Shown here: positions 27,961 through 36,840 of the stretch, piece after piece
Layout of the letters: each line of letters starts with the position of its first letter
Position numbering within the stretch: the stretch's first letter is position 1
Assembly: GCA_009772925.1 (NCBI GenBank)
Contig: WOUQ01000012.1
Coordinates: forward strand, 1 to 59,140
Direction of reading: 5' to 3'
DNA: 59,140 nt
Source of the DNA: a bacterium
GTDB lineage: Bacteria > Pseudomonadota > Gammaproteobacteria > Burkholderiales > Thiobacillaceae
Notes under the pieces: generated by a model
Databases searched by the model: none
Told to the model about the DNA's origin: nothing
What the model saw: only the letters and a program-made list of their open reading frames with translations
Made by a program: the position numbers and the translations under genes

Positions 27961-30668
27961 ACGCGGACCTGGACAATCGCCCCAACCCGGATGAACTGCT
28001 GGAGAAGGTGCAGCGGGAAGAGGCCCAGGCGGCCCGTGGCAAGTTGAAGCTCTTCTTTGGCGCCTGCCCCGGGGTGGGCAAGACCTATGCCATGCTCGTC
28101 GCCGCGCGCACGGCCTTGGACCAGGGGGTGGACGTGGTGGTGGGGGTAGCGGAGACCCACGGACGCGCGGAGACCGCCCGGTTGCTGGAGGGACTGGAGG
28201 TCCTGCCGCGCCGGACCGTCGCCTACCAGGGCCGCGAACTGCAGGAATTCGACCTGGACGCCGCCCTGGCGCGCAAGCCGGCTCTGATCCTGGTGGACGA
28301 GCTGGCCCATTCCAACGTGGCCGGCTCGCGACACCCCAAGCGCTGGCAGGACGTGGAGGAGCTGCTGGACGCCGGCATCGACGTGTACACCACGGTCAAC
28401 GTGCAGCACCTGGAGAGCCTCAACGACATCGTCGGCGGCATCACCGGCATCCAGGTGCGCGAGACCCTGCCCGACCGGCTGTTCGAGCAGGCCGACGAGG
28501 TGGCCCTGGTGGACCTGCCGCCGGACGACCTCTTGCAGCGCATGAAGGAGGGCAAGGTCTACCTGGCCCACCAGGCGGAGCGGGCGATCCGCAACTTCTT
28601 CCGCAAGGGCAACCTGATCGCCCTGCGCGAACTGGCCCTGCGCCGCACCGCCGACCGGGTGGACGTGCAGATGCGCGAGTACCGCGCGGACCAGGCCATC
28701 CGCGAGGTGTGGCAGGCCAAGGAACGGTTGCTGGTGTGTGTCGGGCCCGGCGCCGGCGGCGACCGCCTGGTGCGCGCCGCCGCGCGGCTGGCGGCCAGCC
28801 TGCATGCCGACTGGATCGCCGCCTACGTGGAAACGCCACGCCTGCAGCGCCTGTCCGAGGCCAATCGGGACAAGATCCTGAAGACCCTGGCCCTGGCACG
28901 GGAACTGGGCGCCGAGACCGCCACCCTGTCCGGCCCGGAGGGCGCCCCCACCCTGCTGGCCTATGCCCGCGCCCGCAACGTCTCCAAGCTGGTGGTGGGC
29001 AAGAGCCTGCGCACCGGCGTCTCGCGCCTGCTGCGCGCGCCGCTGTCGGACCGCCTGTCCGCGTTGGCCGACGATGTGGACGTCTACGTGGTGGCCCACG
29101 AGGAAGAAGCGCGTCCTACGGACAAGCCGGTCAGCATGCCCCTGGACCTGGGGCCGGAGCCCGCCAGCAAGCGCCGCTGGGCAAGCTACGCCTGGGCCGC
29201 CGGGGTGTGCGTGGCGACCACCGTGCTGGCCCGGCTGGTGCTGCCCTGGTTCGATCTGGCCAACCTGATCATGCTCTACTTGGTGGGGGTGGCGTGGGTG
29301 GCCGCCCAGCACGGCCGGGGGCCGGCCGTGCTGGCCTCGGTGCTGTCGGTGCTGGCCTTCAACTTCTTCTTCGTGCCGCCGGTCCTGTCCTTCACCGTGG
29401 CCGACACCCGCCACCTGCTTACCTTCGTCATCATGCTGGCGGTGGGCCTGACCATCAGCACCCTGGCCGCCAACTTGCGCTACCAGGCGCGCATCGCCTC
29501 CTACCGGGAGCGGCGCGCCCGGGCGCTGAACGATCTGGGCCGGGAACTGGCCGGCGCGCTGCTGGTGGAACAGATCGTCGAGACCGCCCGCAACCATCTC
29601 GAAGGACTATTCCAGTCCAAGGCCTGCATCCTGTTGCCCGACGCCCACGAGAAGGTGCATTCGCCCACCCCCCTGCCCGGCCACAAGGACCTGCCCCTGG
29701 ACCCGGCCATCGCCCAGTGGGTGTACGACCACCAGCAGCCCGCCGGCATGGGCACCCAGAGCCTGGCGGGCGCGCCCATGCACTACCTGCCCCTGAAGGC
29801 GCCCATGCGCACGCGCGGCGTGCTGGCCCTGCAACCAAGCCAGAAGCGCCTCCTGTTCCTGCCCGAGCAGACACGCCTGCTGGAGACCCTGGCGGCGCAG
29901 ATCGCCCTGGCCCTGGAGCGGGTGCACTACGTGGAGGTGGCCCAGGATGCCCTGGTGCGCATGGAATCCGAGCGGCTGCGCAACAGCCTGCTCGCGGCCC
30001 TGTCCCACGACCTGCGCACGCCGCTGACTGTGCTGGTGGGCCTGGCCGATTCCCTGCCTCTAGCCGGCCCGCCCCTGCCCACCGCCCAGGCGGAGATCGC
30101 CCAGGCCATCCGCGCCGAGGCCCTGCGCACCAGCACCCTGGTCAGCAACCTGCTGGAAATGGCCCGCCTGCAGCAGGGCGAGGTGCGACTGAAGCGGGAA
30201 TGGCTGCCCCTGGAGGAGGTAATCGGCGCCGCCCTGCAGGACCTGGCCGGCCCCCTGGCCCGGCACGCGGTGCGAGTGGACCTGCCCGCCGACCTGCCCC
30301 TGCTTGAACTGGACGCCACCCTCATGGAGCGCGTGTTCTGCAACCTGCTGGAGAACGCCGCCAAGTACACCCCGCCCGGCAGCCAGATCGAGGTCACCGC
30401 CCGCCAGGAGGGGGAGACGGCCGTGATCAGCGTGTCCGACAATGGCCCCGGTCTGCCGCCAGGCCGGGAGGAAGCACTGTTCGAGAAATTCACCCGCGGC
30501 CAGGAGGAATCGGCGGTGGCCGGTGTCGGCCTGGGCCTTGCCATCGTGCGCGCCATCGTCCAGGCCCACAAAGGCACGGCGCGCGCCGAGAACCGGCCCG
30601 AGGGCGGCGCCCGCTTCATCATCACCCTGCCGGCGGGCGAGCCCCCGGAAGTGCAACAGGAAGCCTGA
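27957..30668 (+). CDS. kdpD: Osmosensitive potassium channel histidine kinase KdpD
   Basis: KdpD senses low potassium and osmotic stress and phosphorylates KdpE. The 903-residue chain has the N-terminal KdpD domain with Walker A GACPGVGKT (35-43) and VDELAHSN, a USP-like domain, four closely packed membrane helices (about 400-500), a GAF region and the kinase core with phosphorylated H684 in SHDLRTPL, N-box NLLENAAKY and G-boxes. All elements are intact. Its stop overlaps the kdpE start. Confidence 0.98.
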   Translation: MNADLDNRPNPDELLEKVQREEAQAARGKLKLFFGACPGVGKTYAMLVAARTALDQGVDVVVGVAETHGRAETARLLEGLEVLPRRTVAYQGRELQEFDLDAALARKPALILVDELAHSNVAGSRHPKRWQDVEELLDAGIDVYTTVNVQHLESLNDIVGGITGIQVRETLPDRLFEQADEVALVDLPPDDLLQRMKEGKVYLAHQAERAIRNFFRKGNLIALRELALRRTADRVDVQMREYRADQAIREVWQAKERLLVCVGPGAGGDRLVRAAARLAASLHADWIAAYVETPRLQRLSEANRDKILKTLALARELGAETATLSGPEGAPTLLAYARARNVSKLVVGKSLRTGVSRLLRAPLSDRLSALADDVDVYVVAHEEEARPTDKPVSMPLDLGPEPASKRRWASYAWAAGVCVATTVLARLVLPWFDLANLIMLYLVGVAWVAAQHGRGPAVLASVLSVLAFNFFFVPPVLSFTVADTRHLLTFVIMLAVGLTISTLAANLRYQARIASYRERRARALNDLGRELAGALLVEQIVETARNHLEGLFQSKACILLPDAHEKVHSPTPLPGHKDLPLDPAIAQWVYDHQQPAGMGTQSLAGAPMHYLPLKAPMRTRGVLALQPSQKRLLFLPEQTRLLETLAAQIALALERVHYVEVAQDALVRMESERLRNSLLAALSHDLRTPLTVLVGLADSLPLAGPPLPTAQAEIAQAIRAEALRTSTLVSNLLEMARLQQGEVRLKREWLPLEEVIGAALQDLAGPLARHAVRVDLPADLPLLELDATLMERVFCNLLENAAKYTPPGSQIEVTARQEGETAVISVSDNGPGLPPGREEALFEKFTRGQEESAVAGVGLGLAIVRAIVQAHKGTARAENRPEGGARFIITLPAGEPPEVQQEA

Positions 30669-31372
30669 TGGACGAACCGCGCCCGCCCGCCGCCAGCGTC
30701 GTGGTTATCGAGGACGAACCGCAGATCCGCCGCTTCTTGCGCACCGCCCTGGAGGCCGAGGGCTGCGTGATGGCCGAGGCGGACACGGCGGCGCGCGGCC
30801 TGGTGGAAGCCGGCACGCGCAAGCCCGACCTGATCATCCTGGACCTGGGCCTGCCGGACCGAGACGGCGTGGAAGTAGTGCGTGACCTGCGCGCTTGGTC
30901 CACGGTGCCCATCCTGATCCTTTCGGCGCGGGTGGACGAGAGCGACAAGGTGGCGGCCCTGGACGCGGGCGCCGACGACTACCTGACCAAGCCATTCGGC
31001 GTCGCCGAACTGCTAGCGCGGGTGCGCGCCCTGCTGCGCCGCCGCCGCGCCGCGCCGGGGGACGAGCCTGTCGTGAGGTTCGGTGACGTCGCCGTGGATC
31101 TGTCCCGCCGCCAGGTCACCCGCCACGGCGAGGAACAGCACCTGACGCCCATCGAATTCCGCCTGCTCGCCCTGCTCATCGCCAACGCGGACCGGGTGCT
31201 GACCCACAGGCAACTGCTGCGGGAAGTGTGGGGGCCGAGCCATGCCGAGGACACCCACTATCTGAGGGTTTACATGACGAATTTGCGTCGCAAGCTGGAG
31301 AGCGATCCCACCCTGCCTCGCCATTTGCGCACCGAAACCGGGGTGGGCTATCGCCTGGTGCTGGAGCCATGA
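30668..31372 (+). CDS. kdpE: Response regulator KdpE
   Basis: The 234-residue protein has a receiver domain with phosphorylated D59 in IILDLGLP and the switch lysine in DDYLTKPF, followed by an OmpR-type winged helix (TPIEFRLLALL, LRVYMTNLRRKLE). It overlaps kdpD by one base (TGATG). It activates kdp transcription; the direct repeats at 20391-20433 are its likely target. The gene converges on ntrX with a 16-base gap and no visible terminator. Confidence 0.97.
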   Translation: MDEPRPPAASVVVIEDEPQIRRFLRTALEAEGCVMAEADTAARGLVEAGTRKPDLIILDLGLPDRDGVEVVRDLRAWSTVPILILSARVDESDKVAALDAGADDYLTKPFGVAELLARVRALLRRRRAAPGDEPVVRFGDVAVDLSRRQVTRHGEEQHLTPIEFRLLALLIANADRVLTHRQLLREVWGPSHAEDTHYLRVYMTNLRRKLESDPTLPRHLRTETGVGYRLVLEP

Positions 31373-31388
31373 AAGCCAGCCATCGATG

Positions 31389-32648
31389 TCAGGCCTTTTC
31401 CTTCGCCGGCGCCTCGATGCCCAGCTGCTTGACCTTGCGGTACAGGTTGGTGCGGTCGAGGCCGGCGCGTTCGGCGGCGCGGCTCATGCCCCAGTGGCAT
31501 TCCGCCAGCAGGGCTTCCAGATAGGCCTTCTCGAAGGCGTCGCGGGCGTCCTTCAGGGGCAGGTGGAGCATCAGTTCGATGCCGGCCGGACCGGTGGCCT
31601 TGGCCGGCTTGCCGAGAATGGCTTCGACGTTGGCGGGCTGCACTGCTTCCCGCGTTTCCTCCAGGGCCAGGCGTCCGGCCAGGGCGTCCAGTTCCGCCAG
31701 GTTGCCGGGCCAGTCGTAGGTGGCGAGCAGCGCCAGGGCGGCGTCGCTGAATACGCGCGGCGGAATCAGCAGGCGCGCGCAGGCGTCCTCCAGCATGCGC
31801 GCGGCGAGTTCGGGAATGTCCTCGCGGCGCGCGCGCAGGGGGGGGAGTTCCACCACCGCATGCGCGAACTGGTCGTGCAGTTCGCGCAGCAGCTTGCCCT
31901 CGGCCATCATCTGCGCGGGCGGACACTGGCAGGCCGCCACCACGCGCGTGGCGAACTCGGCGCGGCGGGCGACGAGCAGGGCGAGACCCTTCTGCTGCAT
32001 GGAAGACAGGGCCGCCATGTCCGGCACGAACACCAGGCCGCCCTTGGCGCGCAGCAACAGGTCGGTGGGACGGTCGGCGAGGAGGGTGGCATCGTCCACC
32101 TGGACGAAGGCCCCATCGGGCGGCGTCAGGAATTGCGCGACGCGGTCCTCGCCGATGCCCGGCTCGCTCAGCAGCAGCACCGGCAGACCGGCGCTGGCCG
32201 CCAGGTGCAGGCGCTGGGTGAGGCGCTTGATGGCCTCGCCGCGGCCCAGCGCCTCCAGGCTGCCGGAAGTGATGGGTGAGCCGCGCCGGGTTTCCATGGC
32301 CTTGCGCACGGTTTCCAGCAACTGCTTGTAGGCCACCGGTTTTTCCAGGTAGTCGAAGGCGCCCAGGCGGGTGGCTTCCACCGCCGTGTGCACGGTGCCG
32401 TGGCCGGACATCATCACCACCGGCATGGTCAGGCGGCCCTGCGTCTTCCATTCCTTGAGCAGGGTGACGCCGTCCACGTCGGGCATCCAGATATCCAGCA
32501 GCACCAGGTCGGGCACCTTGGCGTCGAGGGCGGCGCGGGCCGCGGTGCCGTTCTCGGCGGCGCGCACCTCGTAGCCTTCCTCCTCCAGGATTTCCCGCAT
32601 CAGCTCGCGGATACCGGGCTCGTCGTCCACCACCAGTATTTCAGGCAT
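31389..32648 (-). CDS. ntrX: NtrX-like response regulator with degenerate AAA+ domain
   Basis: The 419-residue protein has a receiver domain (D52 in LLDIWMPD), a central region in the position of a sigma-54 AAA+ domain, and a Fis-type helix-turn-helix (MSRAAERAGLDRTNLYRKVKQLG). The central domain lacks a usable Walker A (it reads SEPGIGEDRV), lacks the Walker B DE and has no GAFTGA loop, so it should not activate sigma-54 RNA polymerase by ATP hydrolysis. NtrX proteins of other groups can also lose GAFTGA. It follows ntrY by three bases. Confidence 0.87.
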   Translation of the reverse strand: MPEILVVDDEPGIRELMREILEEEGYEVRAAENGTAARAALDAKVPDLVLLDIWMPDVDGVTLLKEWKTQGRLTMPVVMMSGHGTVHTAVEATRLGAFDYLEKPVAYKQLLETVRKAMETRRGSPITSGSLEALGRGEAIKRLTQRLHLAASAGLPVLLLSEPGIGEDRVAQFLTPPDGAFVQVDDATLLADRPTDLLLRAKGGLVFVPDMAALSSMQQKGLALLVARRAEFATRVVAACQCPPAQMMAEGKLLRELHDQFAHAVVELPPLRARREDIPELAARMLEDACARLLIPPRVFSDAALALLATYDWPGNLAELDALAGRLALEETREAVQPANVEAILGKPAKATGPAGIELMLHLPLKDARDAFEKAYLEALLAECHWGMSRAAERAGLDRTNLYRKVKQLGIEAPAKEKA

Positions 32649-32651
32649 GAC

Positions 32652-34805
32652 CTATCCTTTCTCGTCGTCCAGGATGGGCAGTCGCACGCAGATGCGCGCG
32701 CCACCGCCCTCCAGATTAACCACCTCGATCTCGCCGTGGTGTTCCTCGACGATCTTTTTTACCACCGGCAGGCCCAGACCGGTACCCCGCGGTTTGGTGG
32801 TGGCATAGGGTTCGAACATGCGCTCGCGCAGTTCCTCGGGAAAACCCGGGCCATTGTCCTCCACCGTGAGGGCGATGCGCTCGCCCTCCAGGAGGGTTTG
32901 CACGCGGATGTGGGGGGCCGGATGCTCGTGCAGGGCTTCCTGGGCGTTCTTCAGCAGGTTGACCAGAACCTGGCGCAACAGGGAGGCATCGCCCGCCACC
33001 GGCGGCAGCCGCTCGGCCAGATGCGTCTCGATGGGCAGATCGCCTTCGTAGAGATGCAGCACCTCCCGCGTCAGCGTGTTGAGATCGACCCGCTCGATGC
33101 GCGGCGACGGCAGGCGGGCGTATTGCGCGAAGGCATCGACCAGGCCCTTGAGGGCGGCGACCTGGCCGACGATGGTGGCGGTGGCGCGCGTCAGGGTGTC
33201 GCGCGCGGCACCTTCCAGACGGTCCGCCAGCTTGGCTTCGAGCCGTTCGGCGGAAAGCTGGATGGGCGTGAGGGGGTTCTTGATCTCGTGCGCCATGCGC
33301 CGCGCCGCCTCGCCCCAGGCGGCATCGCGCTGGGCGCGGATGAGCTGGGTGACGTCGTCCAGCACGAGCACGTAATCCGGACGCTCGTCGGGTGACAGCG
33401 GCGTGCCGCGCACCAGCAGGCTGCGTTTGCCCCGCGGCGTGACCAGATCCACCTGCTCGCGCCAGGCCTGGGTCGGCGAAGCCCGGAAATGGCGCGCCAT
33501 TTCCGCGGCGAAATGGCCCAGGCCCTCCGGTTCCGGCGCAGCATCCGCGCCCGCGTCGGCCAATCCCCAGGCGGCCAGGGGGCGGCCCTCCAGATCGGCG
33601 CGTTCCACCCCCAGGATGGCGGCGGCGGCGGGGTTGGCCAGGCGCACGTCGAGGTTGGGCTCCAGGGTGACCACGCCGGCGGTGACGCTGGACAACACGC
33701 CTTCGAGATAGGCGTTCGCCTCCAGCAGCTTGTCGTGGCTTTCCTCCGCCGTGGCGCGGGCCTCGGCCAGTTGCCGGGTCATGCGGTTGAAGGATTGCGT
33801 GAGCATGCCCAGTTCGTCGCGACGGGCGGTGTCCGGCACCAGGGTGAAGTCGCCGCGCGCCACCGCGCGGGTGCCGCGCGCCAGCGCACGCAGCGGCGCG
33901 GCCAGGCGCTCGGAGAGCAGGAAGGCGAGGCTCAGCGCGGAAAACAGCGCCAGGGTCAGGGCCATGGTCAGGGAAATGCCGTACAGCCGCTTCAGGCCCA
34001 GGCGGGAGAGCAGCAACTCCTGATAGCCCTGGTGCGCCTCCTCCACCTGCTGGGCGTCGCGCGCCAGCGGGCCGGGCACCGGCTGCGTCACCTGCAGGAT
34101 GCGCAGGCGCTCGCGCAGGGCCAGCAGGGGGACGGGGGCCACCACGTGCACGTCGATGCCGCCCTGGGCATTGGCGGTGAGGCGTGACCAGGGCTGCAGC
34201 AGGCGCGCCTGCCAGAGCGCGCCCTGCTCCACCGGCGGCGGCAGCAGGGCGTCGCTCCTGCCCGAGGAAAAGCCCAGCAGGCGGCCCTGCTCGTCGAGCA
34301 GGCCGACTTCCAGCAAGCCGGAGGCCTCGCGCAAGTCGTCCAGGCGCGCGACCTGCAGGACCAGGGGGATGTCACCGAGCTGGCGGGCCATGTGTTCGCT
34401 CTTCGTCACCATTTCCCGCTGCACGTGTTCCAGCGCCGAACGGCCCAGGGTGAGGCCGCCCTCCAGCGCGGTCTCCATGCGCACGTCGAACCAGGATTCG
34501 ATGGAGCGCACCAGGAACTGCACGGACACCGCGTACACGACGCTGCCCGGCAGCAGCGCCATCAGGCTGATGACCAGGAAGAAACGGGCGGTGAGTTTGG
34601 CGCCGAAGACGCCGGCGCGGATGCGCCGCACCAGCACGAAGGCCTGGTAGGCGATCAGGGTGACGAGGCCGACGATGGCCGCCGCCGTGGCCACCAGCAG
34701 GGTGGGCAGATGCCCGGCGAAGAAGGCGGTGTTGTCGGCCGCGGCCACCAGCAGCGCGATGAGGGCGGTGCCCAACAGCAGGCTGGCGGCCACCAGGTAG
34801 ATCAT
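32652..34805 (-). CDS. ntrY: NtrY-like membrane histidine kinase
   Basis: The 717-residue kinase has three N-terminal membrane helices in the first about 110 residues, a periplasmic part, a further helix and HAMP (RLAAPLRALARGTRAVARGDF), a PAS domain and a kinase core with the H-box MAHEIKNPLTP, N-box NLLKNAQEAL and DNGPGFPEE. It should phosphorylate the adjacent NtrX. NtrYX systems respond to nitrogen, redox or envelope cues depending on the species. Confidence 0.93.
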   Translation of the reverse strand: MIYLVAASLLLGTALIALLVAAADNTAFFAGHLPTLLVATAAAIVGLVTLIAYQAFVLVRRIRAGVFGAKLTARFFLVISLMALLPGSVVYAVSVQFLVRSIESWFDVRMETALEGGLTLGRSALEHVQREMVTKSEHMARQLGDIPLVLQVARLDDLREASGLLEVGLLDEQGRLLGFSSGRSDALLPPPVEQGALWQARLLQPWSRLTANAQGGIDVHVVAPVPLLALRERLRILQVTQPVPGPLARDAQQVEEAHQGYQELLLSRLGLKRLYGISLTMALTLALFSALSLAFLLSERLAAPLRALARGTRAVARGDFTLVPDTARRDELGMLTQSFNRMTRQLAEARATAEESHDKLLEANAYLEGVLSSVTAGVVTLEPNLDVRLANPAAAAILGVERADLEGRPLAAWGLADAGADAAPEPEGLGHFAAEMARHFRASPTQAWREQVDLVTPRGKRSLLVRGTPLSPDERPDYVLVLDDVTQLIRAQRDAAWGEAARRMAHEIKNPLTPIQLSAERLEAKLADRLEGAARDTLTRATATIVGQVAALKGLVDAFAQYARLPSPRIERVDLNTLTREVLHLYEGDLPIETHLAERLPPVAGDASLLRQVLVNLLKNAQEALHEHPAPHIRVQTLLEGERIALTVEDNGPGFPEELRERMFEPYATTKPRGTGLGLPVVKKIVEEHHGEIEVVNLEGGGARICVRLPILDDEKG

Positions 34806-34817
34806 GCGCAGCCTATC

Positions 34818-35387
34818 TCAGTACTTGAAGCTGCGTTCCTGCCAGCCCGAATCCAGCTGCCAGCGGGCGGACGAGGCCAGGGCGTTGACCTGGAGCGGCT
34901 TCGGCAGCTGGGCGATGTCCAGGTACATGCGGATGTAGGCGCGGTGGTTGGATTTCTTCCTGGTCTGATTGACGTTCAGCACCACCCAGTCGCGCAGGTC
35001 GCCCGCGGCGCGCAAGGCGTCTTCCAGGCTGTCGTGGGCGGAAAAGCTGCCCTGTATGGTCACGTAGAACTGCCGCAGCAGGGCGTTGTAGGACACGCGC
35101 ACCGGCCGTTGCAACTCGATGAGGTCTTCCGCCAGCCAGTAATCACGTTCCCGCTGCACCTCGAAGGCCTGCACGAAGCTGAGCTGCACGCCGCGCATGA
35201 GGGCTTTTTCCAGGGTCCCGGAAAGCTGGACGTCGAACTGGCCGGAGAGGATGAACTGCTCGCCCTTCAGGACGATGTCCGCCTTCGCAAGCTGGATGCT
35301 TTCCGCCCGCGCCATGGGCGCCACCGCCAGGGCCATCAGGCCGGCCGCGGCGCGCAGGAGGAAATCACGTCTTGTGCAGGCGGGCAT
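34818..35387 (-). CDS. DUF4390 exported protein with Tat-like signal
   Basis: The 189-residue protein matches the DUF4390 family, found between rsmB and ntrY in betaproteobacteria. The N-terminus (CTRRDFLLRAAAG..., cleavage near AARA/ES) looks like a twin-arginine signal. The ATG at 35387 was chosen because it gives the signal a normal length; an ATG at 35399 is equally possible. It overlaps the rsmB stop by 23 bases. The function is unknown; the gene position suggests an envelope role linked to NtrYX. Confidence 0.82.
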   Translation of the reverse strand: MPACTRRDFLLRAAAGLMALAVAPMARAESIQLAKADIVLKGEQFILSGQFDVQLSGTLEKALMRGVQLSFVQAFEVQRERDYWLAEDLIELQRPVRVSYNALLRQFYVTIQGSFSAHDSLEDALRAAGDLRDWVVLNVNQTRKKSNHRAYIRMYLDIAQLPKPLQVNALASSARWQLDSGWQERSFKY

Positions 35388-36630
35388 AAAAGAATCCATC
35401 GGTATCCGGGCCGGGCAGCAACTGACCCGCGCGCGCGCCGGGCAACTCGGGGAGATCGAGGCGCGCGTCGGCGTGGCGCGCGGCAAAGGCCATCATCTGC
35501 GCCTGGTTTTCGGCGCGGAACAGGCTACAGGTAGCGTATAGCATTGTGCCACCCGGTTTCAGGAGCGGCCACAAGGCATCCAGCAGGCGCGCCTGTTCCT
35601 TCGCCAGTTGTTGCATATCCTCGGCACGTTTCAGCCATTTACCGTCCGGATGGCGGCGCGCCACGCCGGAGGCGGTGCAGGGCGCGTCGAGCAGAATGCG
35701 GTCGAAGGGTCGGCCGTCCCACCAGGCGGCGGGCTCGCCCGCGTCGGCAACCTGCAGGCTGGCGTCGAGGCCGAGGCGGTCGAGGTTCTCGCGCACCCGT
35801 CGCAATCGTGTTGCGTCGTTGTCCAGCGCCAGCAGATCGAGGTCGGCCAGTTCCAGCAGGTGACCGGTCTTGCCGCCCGGTGCCGCGCAGGCGTCGAGGA
35901 CGCGCATGCCGTCGCGCGCATCGAGTAGCGGCGCCGCCCATTGCGCGCCGACATCCTGCACCGACAGCAGGCCGGCGGCGAAGCCGGGCAGCTCGGCGAC
36001 CGGCAGGGGGCGCTCGAGGGTCAGTGCCCAGGGTCCGGTCTGTCGCGCCGCGATGCCGGCCGCGTTCAGCGCGGCCAGACGTTCCTCCGGGCTGGCGCGG
36101 CGGCGGTTGACGCGCAGGGACATGCACGGCGGCGTGTTCTGTGCGCCCACGATGCTTTCCCAGGCATCGGGATATTCCTCGCGCAGGCGGCGCAGCCACC
36201 AGGCGGGAAAGTTCCAGCGCGCCTCGGGCAACCGCTCGGCCTCGGCGGCCAGTTCCTCGCGGCGACGCTGGAAGTTGCGCAGCACGGCGTTGGCGAAGCC
36301 GCGCGCGGCGGGTTGGCGGCGCGCGGCCAGTTCGACGGTGGCATGCACCACGGCGTAGGCCGGGGTTTCGCCCAGCTCCAGTTCGTGCAGACCGGTCAGC
36401 AGCGCGCCGAGCAGCTCGGGCGGGCGCAAGGGTCGGTCGGTCAGGCGCGAGAGGTAGTAACGCAGGCTGCCGGCGCGGCGCAAGACGCCGTAGGCCAGGT
36501 TGGCGGCGGACGCGCGGGCCGGCGCGTCACCGTCCTCGGCGCGGCTCTCGGCAAGCGCCTGGGAAAGGCTGCGGTGGTCCAGGAGAACGTGGTTGATCAG
36601 CCTGGCCGCCAGGGCGCGCGCATCGGTCAT
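35365..36630 (-). CDS. rsmB: 16S rRNA (cytosine-967 C5)-methyltransferase RsmB
   Basis: The 421-residue enzyme has an N-terminal NusB-like domain (LAARLINHVLLDHRSLSQAL) and a NOL1/NOP2/Sun methyltransferase domain with the SAM site DACAAPGGKTGHLLEL and two catalytic cysteines in DAPCTASG and YATCSLF. Its length fits E. coli RsmB. It is the first gene of the rsmB-DUF4390-ntrY-ntrX run. Confidence 0.96.
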   Translation of the reverse strand: MTDARALAARLINHVLLDHRSLSQALAESRAEDGDAPARASAANLAYGVLRRAGSLRYYLSRLTDRPLRPPELLGALLTGLHELELGETPAYAVVHATVELAARRQPAARGFANAVLRNFQRRREELAAEAERLPEARWNFPAWWLRRLREEYPDAWESIVGAQNTPPCMSLRVNRRRASPEERLAALNAAGIAARQTGPWALTLERPLPVAELPGFAAGLLSVQDVGAQWAAPLLDARDGMRVLDACAAPGGKTGHLLELADLDLLALDNDATRLRRVRENLDRLGLDASLQVADAGEPAAWWDGRPFDRILLDAPCTASGVARRHPDGKWLKRAEDMQQLAKEQARLLDALWPLLKPGGTMLYATCSLFRAENQAQMMAFAARHADARLDLPELPGARAGQLLPGPDTDGFFYARLHKT

Positions 36631-36661
36631 GGGTTCGGGCTCCCCGCGGTGGGGGCGGTTG

Positions 36662-36827
36662 CTAGTGTTTACTTGCAGAGGTCTGCGTCAACACCGAGAG
36701 CCCCTTGGCGCCCCGATCGCAAGGCGCGAACCGCAGCCATAGCCCAGCTATGGCGAGGATTCGCAACACAGCGAGCGGGGATGCCAAGCGGATCGAATGT
36801 AGCAAGACTTCTGCAAGTAAGCACTAG
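36662..36827. repeat. 166-bp palindromic miniature element
   Basis: The ends are 23-bp inverted copies (left starts CTAGTGTTTACTTGCAGA; right ends TCTGCAAGTAAGCACTAG) with two mismatches. Inner parts also pair, CTTGGCGCCCCG with the later GGGATGCCAAG and GCCATAGC with GCTATGGC at the centre, so almost the whole element can fold into one long hairpin. It contains no ORF and fills the rsmB/GGDEF gap. Confidence 0.8.
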
Positions 36828-36840
36828 GCGGGACAGGGGA

